A model generated the notes under the pieces. That model was not told the origin of the DNA. It searched no databases and saw only the letters and a program-made list of their open reading frames with translations. Positions 55,554-64,000 of a DNA stretch of 64,000 nucleotides are shown here, piece after piece. Every line of letters starts with the position of its first letter. Position 1 is the first letter of the stretch. This stretch comes from Parashewanella spongiae (GTDB taxonomy: Bacteria; Pseudomonadota; Gammaproteobacteria; Enterobacterales; Shewanellaceae): contig NZ_CP037952.1 of NCBI RefSeq assembly GCF_004358345.1, forward strand, positions 3,782,001 through 3,846,000, read 5' to 3'. A program made the position numbers and the translations under genes.

Positions 55554-57243
55554 ATGATGACTTCACCAGAAGTTAGTGCCTCTTCGGACGATGCTAAATG
55601 GCAATCCATTAACTGGAAAGCAATTAAACAGCACGTATTAAAGCTTCAAATGCGTATTGCAAAGGCAATTAGAGAAGGTAAACGAGGCAAAGTAAAAGCT
55701 TTGCAATGGATACTGACTCACTCGAAATCAGCAAAATTTCTTACTGTGAAAAGAGTTTCACAAAACAAAGGCAGTAAAACGCCTGGAATAGACGGCATCA
55801 TTTGGAACACGGATTCCCGTCGCATGATTGCGGCTAATCAACTGAGTAGAAAGGCTTATAAAACCAAGCAGCTCAGACGTATCTATATCCCCAAGAAAAA
55901 CGGCAAACTCAGACCACTAGGCATTCCGTGTATGAATGATAGAGCGCATCAAGCGTTGTATCTTTTAGCACTGGAGCCTATATCTGAAACAGTTGCCGAT
56001 GCAAATAGCTACGGGTTTCGGCCTAACCGTAGTACCGCTGATGCTATTCAGCAATGTTTCATTTGTATGAGCAGAAAAGCCTCAGCGAATTGGGTTCTTG
56101 AGGGTAACATCAAATCTTGCTTCGATAGGATTGGTCATCAATGGCTAATCGATAACATTCAATTAGATAAAAGAATGCTCAAGCAATGGCTTGAATGTGG
56201 TTTTATCGATAAAGGATTATTCTACAAAACGGAAGAAGGAACGCCACAAGGTGGAATAATCTCGCCAACATTAATGCTGCTTACCTTAGCTAGTTTAGAA
56301 CAACTTGTTAAGTCTATCGCACATAAGACGGGTGATAAAATCCATTTTATTGGGTACGCCGATGACTTTGTAATTACAGGCACTTCAAAAGAAGTACTTG
56401 TTAATCCTAAAAACATCAGTTGAACGCTGAGTATACACGTAACTATTTGAGCAGTATGATGATTTTATCATCATGGCTTTCACCCAATGAGTGAAGTGCT
56501 CTACGCTCACAAGCTTGCTAAAATGACTGCTATTTGCGTTGTAACTTTTGCAAGTAGAATAACTACTTGCTGCAAGCTACACCTTACTATCAGCCATTTT
56601 TTCTACGCTTGAGAACGCAGTCAACTGATGTTTCTAGGTTAATGAAGTCAAACCGCAGATTGCTCGATTTCTGCAAGAAAGAGGCTTAACACTTTCTGAA
56701 GAGAAAACGCATGTTACACACATTAATGATGGTTTTGACTTTCTGGGATTCAATATTAGAAAGTACAAAGGCAAACTGCTTATTAAGCCAAGCAAGCGCA
56801 ATACACTGTTATTTTTGAGAAACCTGCGTCAACTCATTAAAAAGCATGCAACTATGTCAGTAAACGATTTAATCAAGTTGTTGAATCCAAAGCTGAGAGG
56901 ATGGGCAAATTATTATCGCCATTGCGTTGCAAAGAAAGTCTTTGACTATGTAGGACATCAATTATTTCAAGCGTTATGGAGATGGGCTGTTAGAAAACAC
57001 ATTACAAAAGGACGGCAATGGGTTGCAAGAAAATATTTTCTAGACCGAAATGGCTATTGGCGATTTCATGGTCGTCAGAAAATAGCGGATATGGATTGTG
57101 CGTTTAACCTTGTTGAAATAGCAAAAACTCTAATTGAAAGACATGTAAAGATTAGAGGGGCTGCTACGCTTTATAATCCTGAGCACACCGCTTATTTACA
57201 AGAGCGCAAACTCAATAAGCAAAGCAGAAACTCTTGGTTTTAG
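55554..57243 (+). pseudogene. Group II intron reverse transcriptase/maturase, split by a MITE
   Basis: The 5' part (to 56405) and 3' part (from 56644) join in frame after removing the 233-base MITE and one TTAAT. The joined protein is about 483 residues, normal for LtrA. Reverse transcriptase motifs include RRIYIPKKNGKLRPLGIPC, SYGFRPNRS, GTPQGGIISP and the catalytic YADD in FIGYADDFVITG; domain X follows (LRGWANYYRH). The start may be a nearby alternative codon. It would splice and mobilise the intron if repaired. Confidence 0.85.
56406..56638. repeat. MITE (233 bases) in the maturase ORF
   Basis: Terminal inverted repeats CCTAAAAACATCAGTTGA and its counterpart ending TCTAGG are nearly perfect over 18 bases. 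TTAAT flanks both sides (56401-56405, 56639-56643). It codes for nothing. It is unrelated to the 165-base MITE family. Confidence 0.88.
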
Positions 57244-57609
57244 CCTGTCATGCCTGTAGTGTGAAGTTGCTGGGTAACATAATATGCCTTAGTCGAGGCT
57301 TAAGCCCAGTGCAGTGAAAGTTGCACGCTGGGTTCTTAGGAGAACAACATCTGGTAACAGGTGTCGTTTATCCGACAGAAACACGCCAGCCGACCAAGTT
57401 GGCAAAGGAGGGGTAAAACCAATTTACGCTCAATTTAATTATTTTTTTGAGTCTGAGATACAACTATGAGCTATGAAACGGCTCCCCTGTGCGGTGGAAA
57501 ATTTTTTGTTATACATTTATAGAATGCCTTAAAGCTGAATATTTTTGTATTTATCATTTCAGTGCGTTATTTCTTAGCTTGTTAATTCACTCACTTATTG
57601 AGTAATGTG

Positions 57610-60600
57610 ATGGCGACAGTGCGCACTCCTGCTGAGCAACAATCAATATATAGATTCATGCTTACAAGTCTCCAAGAATACCCAAGCGAAGCCGTATCCT
57701 ATCTAAACTTTGAGGTTTCAAAGTTTGATGGTGATGAAAACTTACAACAGTGTTATCAAAGATTAAGCAAAACCAATAGACAAAAGCTGTATGATTTTTT
57801 CAACAATAAATCATCGTCGACTCGCTTTAACTCTCGTACACGAGAGACTCATTACTGTATGAAGCCAAGTAATGCTTACCGACATTTTGCAACTGAGCCC
57901 CGCTCCATTACTCCAAAATCGAGCACTCGATATACCAAGCAAATACAGCAACCATCTCCCTCCGCTCACTCCTTTTTTACTCAGACAAGTGCACTTATTC
58001 ACTCTTGGAAACTTAAAAAGAAAACCAAAAATCAACTGGGTATTGATTTAAATGCATTAATTGGTGGTTGCACTAAACTTTCTCAGCTTATTGAAATCAT
58101 TCACAGCCTAAAAAACGACAAGCAGGTCATGGAAACATCATGGGACATAAGGTTAATCCATAAAATGTTACACAAAGCCGCCGAGTTTTCTGACAGCCAT
58201 TCATCTAATTTCGACGGCATTTTTAGTGACATAATACGATTTAAATCGTCCTATGAATCGAAAACATGCATCATATTACTGAAATTAATTAAGTTAAATC
58301 TAAATTTTTCAGATGGTAAAAGATTGGTGCTAGGCAATACAGCTGAAGCTAGCTTAATGCAAAAATGGGGCATCAAGCCTGATGTTGCTGTTTACAATGC
58401 CTTTATCACGGTATGCGCTAAAACCGGCCAGTTTGACAGTGCTTGGCAACTGGTGTGTGGTGATAAGCCTGTGATGGCACCTCACTTGTCATTAAAATCC
58501 AATCAAATCACCTGCATGAATTTGCTGACGGCCTGCGCTGAAATGGAGCATTATGCCGAAGCTAAATCATTAGTGTTGGGCGATACAGATACAGCCAGCT
58601 TAATGCAACAATGGGGCATCAAGCCTGATGTTGCCATTTACAATGCCTTTATCACGGTATGCGCTAAAACAGGCCAGTTCGATAGTACTTGGCAACTGGT
58701 GTGTGGTGACAAGGCCATGATGGCACCTCATTTACCACTAAAAGCAGATACAATCACTTGCATGAATTTGCTGACGGCCTGCACTGAGGCGAGGCGTTTT
58801 GCAGAAGCCAAATCATTGGTGTTGGGCGATGGCGATACAGCCAGCTTAATGCAACAATGGGGCATCAAGCCTGATGTTGCCATTTACAATACCTTTATCA
58901 CGGTATGCGCCAAAACTGACAAGTTTGATAGTGCTTGGCAACTGGTGTGTGGCGATAAGCCCCTGATGGCACCTCATTTGCCATTGAAAGCCAATCAAAT
59001 CACCTGCACGAATTTACTAACAGCCTGCGCTGAATCGGGGCGTTATGCAGAAGCCAAATCATTGGTATTGGGTGATGGCGATACAACTAAAGTCAGCTTA
59101 ATGCAGCAGTGGGGCATCAAGCCTAATGTTGCCATTTACAGTGCCTTTATCATGGTATGCGCTAAAACGAGCCAGTTTGATAGTGCTTGGCAACTGGTCT
59201 GTGGTGATAAGCCCGTGATGACACCTCATTTGCCATGGAAAGCCAATCAAATCACCTGCACGAATTTGCTAACTGCCTGCGCTGAGACAGGGCGTTATGA
59301 AGAAGCCAAATTATTGTTGTTGGGCGATAGCGATACGGATACAGCCAGCTTAATGCAAAAATGGGACATCAAGCCTAATGTAGCCATTTACAGCGCCTTT
59401 ATCACGGTATGTGCTAAAACTGGCCATTTTGATAGCGCTTGGCAACTGGTGTGTGGTGATAAGCCCGTGATGGCACCTCATTTACCACTAAAGGCAGATT
59501 CAATCATCTGCACGAATTTGCTGGTTGCCTGCGCTAAAGCGGGGCGTTATGCAGAAGCCAAATCATTAGTGTTGGGCGATACAGGTACAGCCAGCTTAAT
59601 GCTGCAGTGGGGCGTCAAGCCTAATATTGCCATTTACAGCGCCTTTATCACGGTATGCGCTAAAACGGGTCAGTTTGATAGTGCTTGGCAACTGGTGTGT
59701 GGTGATAAGCCCGTGATGGCACCTCATTTGCTATTAAAAGCCAATCAAATCACCTGCACGAATTTGCTGAGCGTTTGCGCTGAAGCGGGGCGTTATGCCG
59801 AAGCCAAATCATTGGTGTTGGGCGATACAGCTACAGCCAGCTTAATGCAGCAATGGGGCATCAAGCCTAACGTTGCCATTTACAGTGGCTTCATCACGGT
59901 TTGCGCAAAAACCAACCAATTTAATAGTGCTTGGCAACTGGTGTGTGGTGATAAGCCCTTGATGGCACCTCATCTACCACTAAAGGCAGATTCAATCACC
60001 TGTACGAATTTGCTGACGGCCTGCGCTGAAACGGGGCGCTATGCTGAGGCCAAATCATTGGTGTTGGGCGATGGCGATACAGCTACAACCAGCTTAATGC
60101 AACTGTGGGATATCAAACCTAATGTTGCCATTTATAATGCTTTTATCACGGTATGCGCTAAAACTGGCCAGTTTGATAGTGCTTGGCGACTGGTGTGTGG
60201 TGATAAGCCCGTGATGGCACCTCATCTACCACTAAAAGCCAATCTAATCACCTGTATGAATTTGGTGAGCGCTTGCGCTGAAACGGGGCGTTATGTAGAA
60301 GCCAAATTATTGGTGTTGGGCGATGGCGATACAGCTACAGCCAGCTTAATGCAACAATGGGGCATTAAGTCTGATGTTGCCATTCACAATGCTTTTATCA
60401 CGGTATGCGCTAAAACTGGCCAGTTTAATAATGCTTGGCAACTGGTGTGTGCTGATAAGCCAGTGATTGCACCTCATTTGCCATTAAAAGCCAATCAAAT
60501 CACCTGCATGAATTTGCTGGCGGTCTGCGCTGAAGCTGGACGTTATGCAGAAGCCAAGTCATTGGTGTTGGGCGATGGCTATACGGCTACAGCGACAGTC

Positions 60601-61368
60601 AGCTTAATGCAACAATGGGGCATCAAGCCTGATGTTGCCATTTACAATGCTTTTATCACGGTATGCGCTCAAACGGGTCAGTTTGATAGTGCTTGGCAAC
60701 TGGTGTGTGGTGATAAGCCCGTGATGGCACCTCATCTACCACTAAGGGCTGATTCAATCACCTGCCTGAATTTGCTGACGGCCTGCGCTGAAATGGAGCG
60801 TTTTAAAGAAGCCAAGTCATTGGTGTTTGGCGATACAACTACAGCCAGCTTAATACAACAGTGGGGCATCAAGCCTAATGATGCCATTTACAATGCCTTT
60901 ACTAAAGTATGTATTAAGGCAAAGGAGTTAGACACTGGAATATGGTATTTAGAAGAAATAATAAACAAATGTAACATGAGTACTTTTTCACAAATTCATG
61001 CTCAACTTGCGCCGCTTGAAAAAGATAATTTCGCAAGCATGATTGATAAAGGGATAACACAAGGAATATATAAAAAAAATGTTGGCTTAATGAATCATTG
61101 TATAGATTTGCATATGGATAAAATCTTCGAAGGACATTCAGGCGATGGTACACATATTCGAGGTGTTCCATTAGCTTTCGCAAGACTATTATTTTGTTAC
61201 CACAAACAAAACAATGAACCCAACATCACATCGATCATAACTGGGTACCATGGCAATAATACGTTAAAAAATGGAATGATAAGTTTTCTCAAAGATGAAT
61301 TTGGACTTGAGTTTATCGAGGATGAATTCAACTCAGGAATGATAGTATTGAGCAAGTCTGCCCATTAA
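57610..61368 (+). CDS. Large pentatricopeptide-repeat protein with probable Smr domain
   Basis: A 1252-residue protein (start ATG 57610, seven bases after GAG; TTG 57598 and GTG 57607 are alternatives). Residues 1-247 form a unique N-terminal region ending in a degenerate half-motif. Residues 248-1079 hold ten tandem units of 82-86 residues, each made of two PPR-like helical hairpins: one with VAIYNAFITVCAKTGQFDSA, one with ITCTNLLTACAETGRYAEAK. An eleventh half-unit follows. Unit length varies in a short GDGDTATA-type linker. The C-terminus (about 1160-1252) looks like an Smr domain: D1166-L-H1168 and IITG at 1209-1212. PPR arrays bind single-stranded RNA and Smr domains often cut nucleic acid, so an RNA-processing enzyme is a reasonable inference. 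Confidence 0.85.
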   Translation: MATVRTPAEQQSIYRFMLTSLQEYPSEAVSYLNFEVSKFDGDENLQQCYQRLSKTNRQKLYDFFNNKSSSTRFNSRTRETHYCMKPSNAYRHFATEPRSITPKSSTRYTKQIQQPSPSAHSFFTQTSALIHSWKLKKKTKNQLGIDLNALIGGCTKLSQLIEIIHSLKNDKQVMETSWDIRLIHKMLHKAAEFSDSHSSNFDGIFSDIIRFKSSYESKTCIILLKLIKLNLNFSDGKRLVLGNTAEASLMQKWGIKPDVAVYNAFITVCAKTGQFDSAWQLVCGDKPVMAPHLSLKSNQITCMNLLTACAEMEHYAEAKSLVLGDTDTASLMQQWGIKPDVAIYNAFITVCAKTGQFDSTWQLVCGDKAMMAPHLPLKADTITCMNLLTACTEARRFAEAKSLVLGDGDTASLMQQWGIKPDVAIYNTFITVCAKTDKFDSAWQLVCGDKPLMAPHLPLKANQITCTNLLTACAESGRYAEAKSLVLGDGDTTKVSLMQQWGIKPNVAIYSAFIMVCAKTSQFDSAWQLVCGDKPVMTPHLPWKANQITCTNLLTACAETGRYEEAKLLLLGDSDTDTASLMQKWDIKPNVAIYSAFITVCAKTGHFDSAWQLVCGDKPVMAPHLPLKADSIICTNLLVACAKAGRYAEAKSLVLGDTGTASLMLQWGVKPNIAIYSAFITVCAKTGQFDSAWQLVCGDKPVMAPHLLLKANQITCTNLLSVCAEAGRYAEAKSLVLGDTATASLMQQWGIKPNVAIYSGFITVCAKTNQFNSAWQLVCGDKPLMAPHLPLKADSITCTNLLTACAETGRYAEAKSLVLGDGDTATTSLMQLWDIKPNVAIYNAFITVCAKTGQFDSAWRLVCGDKPVMAPHLPLKANLITCMNLVSACAETGRYVEAKLLVLGDGDTATASLMQQWGIKSDVAIHNAFITVCAKTGQFNNAWQLVCADKPVIAPHLPLKANQITCMNLLAVCAEAGRYAEAKSLVLGDGYTATATVSLMQQWGIKPDVAIYNAFITVCAQTGQFDSAWQLVCGDKPVMAPHLPLRADSITCLNLLTACAEMERFKEAKSLVFGDTTTASLIQQWGIKPNDAIYNAFTKVCIKAKELDTGIWYLEEIINKCNMSTFSQIHAQLAPLEKDNFASMIDKGITQGIYKKNVGLMNHCIDLHMDKIFEGHSGDGTHIRGVPLAFARLLFCYHKQNNEPNITSIITGYHGNNTLKNGMISFLKDEFGLEFIEDEFNSGMIVLSKSAH
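58351..60846 (+). repeat. Ten 246-258-base tandem units of the PPR gene
   Basis: Each unit starts with AGCTTAATG (Ser-Leu-Met) and shares long blocks such as GGTATGCGCTAAAAC and TGCTTGGCAACTGG. The units are more GC-rich than the AT-rich ends of the gene. Near identity at DNA level suggests recent amplification by recombination. Confidence 0.9.
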
Positions 61369-61370
61369 GT

Positions 61371-62547
61371 AGAGTAGGCTACTGGCTTCGCTATCGCTTA
61401 TCCAGCAGCCCCTCTTCGATTCCGTGCATGAGGTTTTCCCTCACACGGCTCTGTTGTTACACTTCTCTCAGCCCCTTCACTTTGCTTATCATCTTGTCGT
61501 GGGTAAATACTCAAGACCAGCTTGGCGTAATTTTTCGTAAGCACCTCGTGATAGATACTTGCTTCGACGTTGACTTAAGCGACGATGCCAGCGATAGAAC
61601 CGGTTTACTACAAATCCATTTATTCTGAAAAATACACCTCTGGGATAACCTATCCCACCAAAATAGTGTTTCCATCCCCTCAGAACTTGATTAACCTTAT
61701 TTATCAGTACGCCAAGTGTATTTGAGGTTCGGTGTTTCACTATGTCTCTGATTTTATTTTTCAGCTTTGTTTGGCTCTTCTTAGACGCCTGTATCTTGAT
61801 GTAACTGGTGCCTTTGATGAGGCCTGTGATCCGTTGAAAGTTAAAACCGAGGAAATCAAACTCATTCATCAGCTTTCCCATATCCACACAGTGGGTTTTA
61901 CTTTGATTTAGCTTCAGACCTTCATCACTTAATTGCTGTGTTATCCAGTCCAGTTGCTCTTGTGTGTAGGTTTGCTTATGAAGTACAACAAAATCATCTG
62001 CATAGGTAACGATTTTACACGGTGTTTTTTCGTGTATTTTCAAACAGAAATCGTTGAGATAGATGTTAGCCAGTAGTGGAGAGATAACTCCGCCTTGCGG
62101 AGTGCCACATCGGCTTGCTTCTATTCGCCATTTCCCGTTGACCGTCTCTATGCTGATGGGCGCTTTGATAAAGCTTTTCAGTAAACTCAGAAAGCTGCTG
62201 TCGCTTATTCGCCTTTCTACTTTTGCCATCAACTTAGCGTGCGGGATGGTATCGAAATAGGCGCTCAAGTCAGCATCGAGTACGTGCTGGTAGCCTTGTT
62301 TTAGGCTCATTTCAATGACTTTTACCGCTTGCTGGGCGCTTCGACATGGACGGTAGCCATAACTGTGTCCATGTAAATGAGGTTCGTAGACGGATTGCAT
62401 CACTATTGTCATCGCCATTTGCACAATTCTGTCACTGATTATCGGGATCCCAAGTTTCCGCGTTTTGCCGTTGTCTTTGAGTATTTCTACTCGTTTGACT
62501 GGGCTAGGTCGATAGTTTTTCTGTTGTAATTGAGTTTGAATTTCTTT
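61371..62547 (-). mobile_element. 3' part of a second group II intron, truncated by ISKra4 copy C
   Basis: On the minus strand, domain V lies at 61418-61451 (GAGCCGTGTGAGG-GAAA-ACC...GCACGG form) and domain VI follows, ending in CCTACTCT near 61371, two bases after the PPR stop codon. The 5' half is lost to ISKra4 copy C at 62548. The class differs from the intron at 54980. Confidence 0.82.
61489..62547 (-). pseudogene. Second group II intron maturase, 5'-truncated
   Basis: About 352 residues are readable from the ISKra4 edge: KIQTQ...RPSPVKRVEILKDNGKTR, HGHSYGYRPCRS, GTPQGGVISPLL, catalytic YADD in VTYADDFVVL, and domain X with VLRGWKHYFGG. The first reverse transcriptase blocks are missing. 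It cannot support splicing of its own intron. Confidence 0.85.
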
Positions 62548-64000
62548 GGGTGTGGGTCTTTTAAAACGACGAAGTTACCCACATCTGTATAACCTCTGTT
62601 TGGATTGCTTTTTGTGATACTCCCAATACTTTTCAATATCACCACTCGATCTTAACGACCTAAGTTTTAATATAGCTTCTGCACCTTCAAGGCTCCATCT
62701 CGCTCCAGTGATATCCAACCTATCATTAATCAGATGACGACAAGCTCCCTCAATGACACCGCTAGCAATTGGGAAACCTTGCTCTAACGCTTTACCGTAT
62801 TCTAATCTTGATTTATTTTTCAATAGATAACCGATGCACTTATTAATGCCTTCTCGTTGTTTTAATTTCCGTTTTGTTGCACTGATCCCAAGGCCTTTTG
62901 CTACTTGTGACGCATTACCTCGTAAGATTTCAGTCGCTCGCTTTTCTATCCAATCTTCGACTTCTGGATCATCTTTTTCAAATAAGCACCACGCCGCTTT
63001 CCAGAGATATTCAAGCACATGGATGAAATCCATGACCACCGTTGCATTGATGTTGAGTTTCTTCATCACCCGATAAATTTGTTTTAGCTGATGAGGATGA
63101 CCATCAACGAGTACAACCCACTGACAGCTTTGAGTTGGGTCTCGTTCCAGAGCTTCTAAAAATGCTTCTTCAATCACAGTCGCAGCGCTTCTTTCTACGC
63201 TTGCCCACACACGTTTATTTCTTGGTGGCACACGTAATGGACGAACATTTGAATTATCGTTTCTAGACATGATTGATTCTGGGGTACGATGCAAAGGCTT
63301 GGTGGTGTATACCGCTGCAACTTCTGCCATTCGTTTGCGGTCTTTTTTTTCTCCAGCACTTAGGCGTCCTTTGAGCTTCTGTTGTTTCGCTGCTTTTTGC
63401 GTGCCCTCTCTCAAGCTATTAGGTTGCATAACGATGCCTTTTCCATCCATAGTCAATACCAGTAAATCAGATGTATTTTCTGGCTTAAGGTATCTCTGCT
63501 GGAGATAAAAACCATCAAAATCTTGTGCAATATCCTGCACAATTTGCCTTGCTTGTCGCTTGGGCACGTGCGCACCTGTGGTGGTATCTATTGAGCTTAC
63601 TGCATCATCATATGAGCCTTTGACTGCTTCTGTAGCGAGCCTTAGGCGTACACCATCAGAGTATTTATCTTTCGAAAGATTCAGCTCACCATCCATTGGA
63701 AACACGCTATCACACCGACGTTGACTGTAACCTTTTCGATGCATCGTTACGGTACCAAATAAACTTTCTAAGTTTCGTTTGCAGTTATTTTTCAAATGAT
63801 TCAATGCAATGTCACGGTTGGAACAAACTTGCTGACGGGGCTCTTCAGCGGTTTTGATATCTAAGAAACCCTGTAATAAACACCGCAACAACTCAGTTCC
63901 TTCGGTATCGATATAAGCTTCAACTTCTCCATGGCTTTCTTGCTTAACTTGCTCGTCTTCGAGGTGCGAAATAATACGTTCAAATTACAATTTTGCTTCA
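62548..64000 (-). mobile_element. ISKra4-family insertion sequence, copy C, cut by window edge
   Basis: Left end GGGTGTGGGTCTTTT as in copies A and B. Most of the element is present; the right end lies outside. It truncates the second group II intron. Confidence 0.9.
62575..64000 (-). pseudogene. ISKra4-family transposase, copy C, with nonsense mutation
   Basis: The protein is nearly identical to copies A and B with a few changes (for example R to C in TQSCQWVV and R to K in LLKNKSR). A TAA at 63985-63987 replaces a glutamine codon near residue 20. The start lies beyond the window. The transposase is probably inactive unless translation restarts downstream. Confidence 0.82.

Larger units (their letters stand above)
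54980..57376 (+). mobile_element. Group II intron with maturase ORF
   Basis: The 5' end GTGCGAC begins at 54980, a standard group II start. Domain V lies at 57301-57335: GCCCAG...GTGAAAGT...CTGGG around a GAAA loop. Domain VI follows (ACATCTG-GTAA-CAGGTGT) and the intron ends near TTTATCCGAC at about 57376. The maturase ORF sits in domain IV. Without its inserted MITE the intron is about 2.16 kb. It lies just after a repressor gene, so the 5' exon is intergenic. The ribozyme ends look intact. Confidence 0.85.

Noticed and set aside
57450-57510. Second candidate for domain V near GAGCTATGAAACGGCTC
   Set aside because: The stem is too short and lacks the GAAA-loop hairpin of 34 bases, which is found properly at 57301-57335.

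Overview
The window looks like an accessory, transposon-rich stretch of a gammaproteobacterial genome or large plasmid. Supporting signs are AT-rich DNA with gammaproteobacterial-type families: CpdB-like phosphodiesterase with a consensus CRP site, a tRNA-Pro(GGG) like E. coli proL, a YggL-like protein, and a type I-F CRISPR remnant. A Shewanella/Alteromonadales-like marine host is my guess, not something the sequence proves.

Layout. 0-10 kb: defence block. A type I restriction-modification operon (hsdM, half-size hsdS split by an IS3-family insertion, hsdR) is followed by a McrBC-type modification-dependent restriction pair. 10-11.6 kb: mobilisation module 1 (relaxase, MobC, oriT-like repeats), minus strand. 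12-20.5 kb: LexA/CI-like repressor, MFS transporter, a zinc-ribbon DUF726-type hydrolase next to a SHOCT membrane protein, and a tight run of MHS-type transporter, LysR regulator, methyltransferase-like protein and alpha/beta hydrolase. 20.9-25.2 kb: integrative element core (AlpA-like HTH, primase-helicase, Xis-like, tyrosine integrase). 25.3-28.6 kb: ParA with a small partner, then ISKra4 copy A. 28.8-34.3 kb: tRNA-Pro, cpdB-like gene, palindrome-rich non-coding DNA, an unknown protein and a papain-like peptidase. 35-41.4 kb: GNAT gene broken by a MITE, an IS66 element, HTH protein, ParE/RelE toxin-antitoxin pair, second integrase. 41.7-45.3 kb: J-domain protein, recD-like fragment, mobilisation module 2 on the plus strand. 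45.3-50.1 kb: small conserved proteins, a VIT-VWA protein and its MerR neighbour. 50.2-64 kb: nested mobile elements (ISKra4 copies B and C, decayed IS4-type element, two group II introns, MITEs), an orphan CRISPR remnant, a repressor, and a large protein of pentatricopeptide (PPR) repeats ending in a probable Smr domain.

How it fits together. Three kinds of selfish or defensive machinery share the region: restriction systems, mobilisation/integration modules, and transposable elements that have repeatedly inserted into each other and into the defence genes (hsdS, CRISPR array, maturase ORF, GNAT, OST-HTH). The most unusual item is the PPR-Smr protein, whose ten near-identical 82-86-residue units suggest a recently expanded RNA-binding array; it sits between two group II introns. 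The two mobilisation modules face away from each other with their oriT-like boxes on the inner sides, about 32 kb apart.
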